This document shows, one piece after another, positions 61,372-64,000 of a stretch of 64,000 nt of DNA. The notes beneath the pieces are model-generated. The model had not been told where the DNA came from and did not search any database. It was given only the letters and a program-made list of their open reading frames with translations. The stretch is from Actinobacteria bacterium UBA6100 (GTDB lineage Bacteria; Actinomycetota; Coriobacteriia; Anaerosomatales; Anaerosomataceae). The first letter of the stretch is position 1, and each line of letters opens with the position of its first letter. The translations under genes and the position numbers were made by a program. The DNA is taken from NCBI GenBank assembly GCA_002423585.1, contig DIWS01000012.1:1-64000 (forward strand). Direction: 5' to 3'.

Positions 61372-62545
61372 TGGTCCTTCTGGCGGTTCTCGATAGACCC
61401 ACCGCTCCGAGCGTCATCATCACGATGCTCGCAAGGAACACGTTGTACCAAGGTGTGGCGGTCTTCGGGAGCTGTCCGCCCGTGACGGTCCTCGGACCGA
61501 TGGTCACGGTGTAGGAGGCCGTGTCTGTGACTGCCTCGACGGGGGTCCCCGTGGTGGCGCCCGTGGCGGTGGCGGTGTTCGTGGTGGTCGCAGCGAGATT
61601 CGCCGTCGCGGTGTAGACCCACGTCTCTCCGGGCTGCAGAAGCGCATCGCTGTTCGCATCACCCGAGACGTACGTCACGGGACTGATCTTGTCGTCAGTG
61701 ACGACTATGTTGCTCAGTACGACCGTGCCGGGATTGGTCACAAGGTATGTGTACGTCACGGAGCCTGGAGAGGACATTGCGATGTAGTTCGCGCTCTTCG
61801 TGATGGCGATCGCTCGCGAGGAGGCGCACCAGTCGTTCGCGACGACGTTGTTGATCAGCGTGACCTCGCCGTCATGTGCCAGCAGCTGCCCTTCCACGGA
61901 CGTGCCTTCCCCGACCGTGATGGTGGTGACCGCGAGGATGTGCCCCACGAAGGTCGCGTTCGCTCCCAGGGTGGCGGATTCTGCAACCGGCCAGAAGACC
62001 CGGCAGAACCGGGCGCCGTTGATGAGGCGAACGGCGCTGCCGGGACCTATCGTCAGGCCGGAGTCGCTCTTGAGTATGAAGACGGCCTCGGGGTCGCCCT
62101 GCGCGTCGAGCGTGAGCGTGCCCGTGAGCGCGAGCGCGCCGCCCGAGCTGTAGACGCCGGGAGTCAGCGTAAGCCCGCTGAGTTCGGGGCTCGCGAGAGT
62201 CGTCGTGACCTGTCGCGAGACCGCGTTGTCGTAGGCCGTGGTCCAGTCGGTCTGCGCCTGGATCGCAAGAGCGTCGTTCGAATGCATCGTTCCGGACACG
62301 ACGCCCGGCGGAAACCCGGTGACCGCGGAACCCGGTGAGACTCCGATGTGTCCTGTGATCACACTGTTTCCGGTGTTGGTGATCGTCTGGCCGGCCAGGA
62401 TGGCAAAGTCCTGGGCAGCCCCGAGCGGCACGGTCGGCTCTGCCGCCATACCTGTCGCAGGTGCGATCAGCGCGGCGACAAGCGAGAGTGCCAGTAGTAG
62501 TGAGATCGAACGTACCCTCCTGCGCGTATTCATGATCCTATCCAC
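61358..62545 (-). CDS. DUF3494 ice-binding-type adhesin with LPKTA sorting signal
   Basis: 395 residues. Signal peptide (ISLLLALSLVAALIAPATG), DUF3494 beta-solenoid (about 38-235; FAILAGQTITNTGNSVITGH, ILKSDSGLTIGPGSAV), a DUF11-like domain (about 245-345; GSVTYTYLVTNPGTVVLSN), then a wall-sorting end: QLPKTATP, a hydrophobic helix (VFLASIVMMTLGAVGL) and a basic tail. DUF3494 domains bind ice in some species but act as general adhesins in mesophiles. GTG 62545 or ATG 62533 may be the start; neither has a strong ribosome-binding site. Confidence 0.9.
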   Translation of the reverse strand: MDRIMNTRRRVRSISLLLALSLVAALIAPATGMAAEPTVPLGAAQDFAILAGQTITNTGNSVITGHIGVSPGSAVTGFPPGVVSGTMHSNDALAIQAQTDWTTAYDNAVSRQVTTTLASPELSGLTLTPGVYSSGGALALTGTLTLDAQGDPEAVFILKSDSGLTIGPGSAVRLINGARFCRVFWPVAESATLGANATFVGHILAVTTITVGEGTSVEGQLLAHDGEVTLINNVVANDWCASSRAIAITKSANYIAMSSPGSVTYTYLVTNPGTVVLSNIVVTDDKISPVTYVSGDANSDALLQPGETWVYTATANLAATTTNTATATGATTGTPVEAVTDTASYTVTIGPRTVTGGQLPKTATPWYNVFLASIVMMTLGAVGLSRTARRTNGRD

Positions 62546-62602
62546 CCGTCAAGAACATCCAACCGTCCCGATGCCGCCGAGGGCATCGGAGCATCTCCTC
62601 GG

Positions 62603-63010
62603 CTACTGAGCTGCCGTCGTGTCGTCCTGCTTCACTACCCGCTCTACCGTCTGAGCCTGCTCGCGCGGGCTCACGGCACGGATCAGCGCGACCAGCCCCC
62701 ACGCCACCAGTGCGTAGACGGCGATAGCGACGAGCGAACTCCATTCGAAGACGGCTCCGCCGGCCTCCTGCGTGTCGAACAGCGCAGCGAACGGCGCCAC
62801 AAAGACGCCGGACACTCCGTAGATCAGCTTCGCGAAGCCGGCCTCGGCGTTCGCGCCGAACAGCATGAGAGCGAAGCGGATCGCTATGAGTACCTCGATG
62901 ACGCCGAAGACGAACATGACCACTCGGGATACGACCGTCTCCAGAGGTGCACGGACTTCCGTGTGGACCTGGCTGTGACGATCTGTCGATACCGCACTTG
63001 CGTTGACCAT
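62603..63010 (-). CDS. YggT-family-like membrane protein
   Basis: 135 residues. Soluble N-terminus (about 1-25) then three hydrophobic stretches (VVMFVFGVIEVLIAIRFAL, FAKLIYGVSGVFVAPFAALF, VAIAVYALVAWGLVALI). The RFALMLFGAN segment and FVAPFA pattern recall YggT/YGGT-family proteins. The function is unknown. The start overlaps nothing; no partner is evident. Confidence 0.65.
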   Translation of the reverse strand: MVNASAVSTDRHSQVHTEVRAPLETVVSRVVMFVFGVIEVLIAIRFALMLFGANAEAGFAKLIYGVSGVFVAPFAALFDTQEAGGAVFEWSSLVAIAVYALVAWGLVALIRAVSPREQAQTVERVVKQDDTTAAQ

Positions 63011-63082
63011 GGCACTTCACTTCCCTGTGTATGTGGTGAGAAGTCGGACGACCTCTCGGTCGCGCTCGTGGTCGCCTCCGAT

Positions 63083-63226
63083 CTACGACCTACGACCGGT
63101 GACCAGGTTGTACACGAGCACGATCAGCGCGATCACCAGCAGCGCGTGGATGAGGCTGCCGCCTATCTCGAAGCTGAAGCCCAGCAGCCAGAGGACTACC
63201 AGGATGACGAAGATGGTCCACAGCAT
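63083..63226 (-). CDS. 47-residue membrane peptide (lmo0937 family)
   Basis: 47 residues with two hydrophobic helices (TIFVILVVLWLLGFSF and LIHALLVIALIVLVYNLV), matching the short lmo0937-type stress peptides of Gram-positives. ATG 63226 has a perfect AGGAGGAG upstream, which decides the start; the longer open frame upstream has none. Function unknown. Confidence 0.75.
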   Translation of the reverse strand: MLWTIFVILVVLWLLGFSFEIGGSLIHALLVIALIVLVYNLVTGRRS

Positions 63227-63301
63227 TTCTCTCTCCTCCTTGAGGCGCGCGTACGATAGATGCAGACCCGGCACTCCGGGCCAGCGTGCTGTCCGTCACT
63301 T

Positions 63302-63754
63302 CTAGCCCTCGCCTCCCTCTTGCTCACGAACGTCTGCCGCCAACGTGATGATCCGATCCGCCGTTTCCGGGGACATGGAGTACTTGAAGATGCCTGCATC
63401 GACGAAGTGCCGTGCCTCGAACGGCCAGCTTTTCATCGCGTAGCGACCGCGGACGCGCTTCTCGAACGGACCGAGCGAGGCGACGACCTGGCGTGCGGTC
63501 AGACCAGAGCTGAGGGAGATGTCTTTGATGGTGACCCACCCCGGTGATCCCTCGGCTACAGCGAGGAGGATCCGCCTCATCGCGGACGACGACTCGATGA
63601 ACATCCGATCGATCATCGATGGGGTCCAGACCTCCGAACGGCCGCCCCCGGTGACCTGATGCTCGGCAGATGGCCTGAACGGCTCTCGTGAGAGCAGTTC
63701 GTAGACTTCCTGAACGCGATCTACCGGGACCGGGACACTCACGAACTCGGGCAC
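63302..63754 (-). CDS. Possible winged-helix protein
   Basis: 150 residues. No signal or membrane helix. A middle segment resembles a winged helix (VTIKDISLSSGLTARQVVAS), and the C-terminus is acidic. Other names such as DUF6416 cannot be confirmed here. GTG 63754 has GAGGAG upstream. It is preceded by a promoter with overlapping direct repeats, suggesting autoregulation, which supports but does not prove DNA binding. Confidence 0.6.
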   Translation of the reverse strand: MPEFVSVPVPVDRVQEVYELLSREPFRPSAEHQVTGGGRSEVWTPSMIDRMFIESSSAMRRILLAVAEGSPGWVTIKDISLSSGLTARQVVASLGPFEKRVRGRYAMKSWPFEARHFVDAGIFKYSMSPETADRIITLAADVREQEGGEG

Positions 63755-63794
63755 CTTCGTCTCCTCTCCGGGGTTACGCTGTGTTCTTACCCGT

Positions 63795-63827
63795 AGTTAA
63801 CTATTGCTAACCATAGTCTTACCGTCA
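63795..63827 (-). promoter_or_regulatory. Promoter with overlapping direct repeats
   Basis: On the minus strand CTGACG (63822-63827) and AATAGT (63799-63804) have a 17-base spacer. TATGGTTAGC and AATAGTTAAC are adjacent 10-base direct repeats (63805-63814 and 63795-63804, seven of ten identical). The stretch is AT-rich in a GC-rich region; a possible operator. Confidence 0.5.
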
Positions 63828-63858
63828 GATACTGGCGGGTACGCGCGGTAAACAAGCA

Positions 63859-63887
63859 GAAGAGCCGCCCCAACGGGACGGCTCTTC
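63859..63887 (-). terminator. Terminator of tRNA-Phe
   Basis: GAAGAGCCG and CGGCTCTTC form the stem, with a CCC/GGG extension inside and a small loop. On the minus strand it is followed by TGCTTGTTT. It lies 11 bases past the 3' end of the tRNA. Confidence 0.8.
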
Positions 63888-63898
63888 GTTCACTTCTA

Positions 63899-63974
63899 TG
63901 GTGGCCAGAGACGGACTTGAACCGCCGACACGGGGATTTTCAGTCCCCTGCTCTACCAACTGAGCTACCTGGCC
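63899..63974 (-). tRNA. tRNA-Phe (anticodon GAA)
   Basis: 76 bases including an encoded CCA. Acceptor stem GGCCAGG/TCTGGCC, anticodon loop CTGAAAA, T-loop TTCAAGT. Followed by an intrinsic terminator. Confidence 0.96.
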
Positions 63975-64000
63975 GGGTGGTGCTGCAAGAGAGTACCCAA

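Noticed and set aside
1..64000. Mobile elements, prophage or CRISPR
   Set aside because: No transposase, integrase, phage gene, terminal inverted repeats or regularly spaced repeat array was found. The only short regular repeats are the LytTR-type boxes.

Overview
This is a GC-rich bacterial chromosome segment, tightly packed with short operons. The gene content points to an anaerobic member of the Actinomycetota, most likely Coriobacteriia and its OPB41/Anaerosomatales side (inference from gene content, not from a marker tree). It combines a multihaem cytochrome, an A/V-type ATPase, a putative electron-bifurcating transhydrogenase (NfnAB) and an unusually Firmicutes-like housekeeping block (rsmI, abrB, metG, tatD, yabE-like, rsmA, veg, ispE, spoVG, glmU, prs, ctc/rplY, pth).

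Layout. 1-3.8 kb: the 3' part of a secreted multihaem c-type cytochrome and an NlpC/P60 wall hydrolase. 3.8-4.4 kb: a YefM-YoeB toxin-antitoxin pair with a visible promoter and palindromic operator. 4.4-7.2 kb: tldD-tldE. 7.4-17.4 kb (minus): a complete V-type ATPase operon (G-I-K-E-C-F-A-B-small membrane ORF-D) followed by an M28 peptidase. 17.6-21.7 kb: CapA-like and degenerate M23 envelope proteins, DUF951, an ACT-domain protein and a UPF0210 protein. 21.9-27.0 kb: a surface-protein module made of an 888-residue repeat protein, a small secreted beta-rich protein preceded by three LytTR-type direct repeats at exact 20-bp spacing, a DUF916-like membrane-anchored protein, and an orphan REC-LytTR regulator. 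27.2-30.9 kb: nfnB-nfnA, an ApbE lipoprotein and a DUF4870 protein. 31.1-32.3 kb: an M23 peptidase.

32.4-43.9 kb (minus, except abrB): the conserved housekeeping block, including tRNA-Gln and a GlmU that lacks the end of its acetyltransferase domain. 43.9-47.8 kb: a multi-pass membrane protein, a DUF362 ferredoxin-like protein, a ROK kinase and a degenerate ImmA/IrrE-like protein. 47.9-51.3 kb: a HEAT-repeat protein translationally coupled to an HD-GYP protein whose HD motif is YD. 51.4-54.6 kb: a two-component system with two downstream small exported proteins. 54.6-59.7 kb: a DnaJ-domain protein; a TetR regulator with two operators facing a Tat-exported flavodoxin; an ABC-2 type exporter; dodecin. 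59.7-62.5 kb: a sortase next to its likely substrate, an ice-binding-type (DUF3494) adhesin ending in LPKTA. 62.6-64 kb: a YggT-like protein, a 47-residue membrane peptide, a possible DNA-binding protein and tRNA-Phe.

No CRISPR array, insertion sequence, integrase or rRNA was seen. No stretch longer than about 300 bases lacks a gene. The best candidates for something undescribed are the LytTR-controlled surface module (21.9-27.0 kb), the small membrane gene inside the ATPase operon and the HEAT/degenerate HD-GYP pair.
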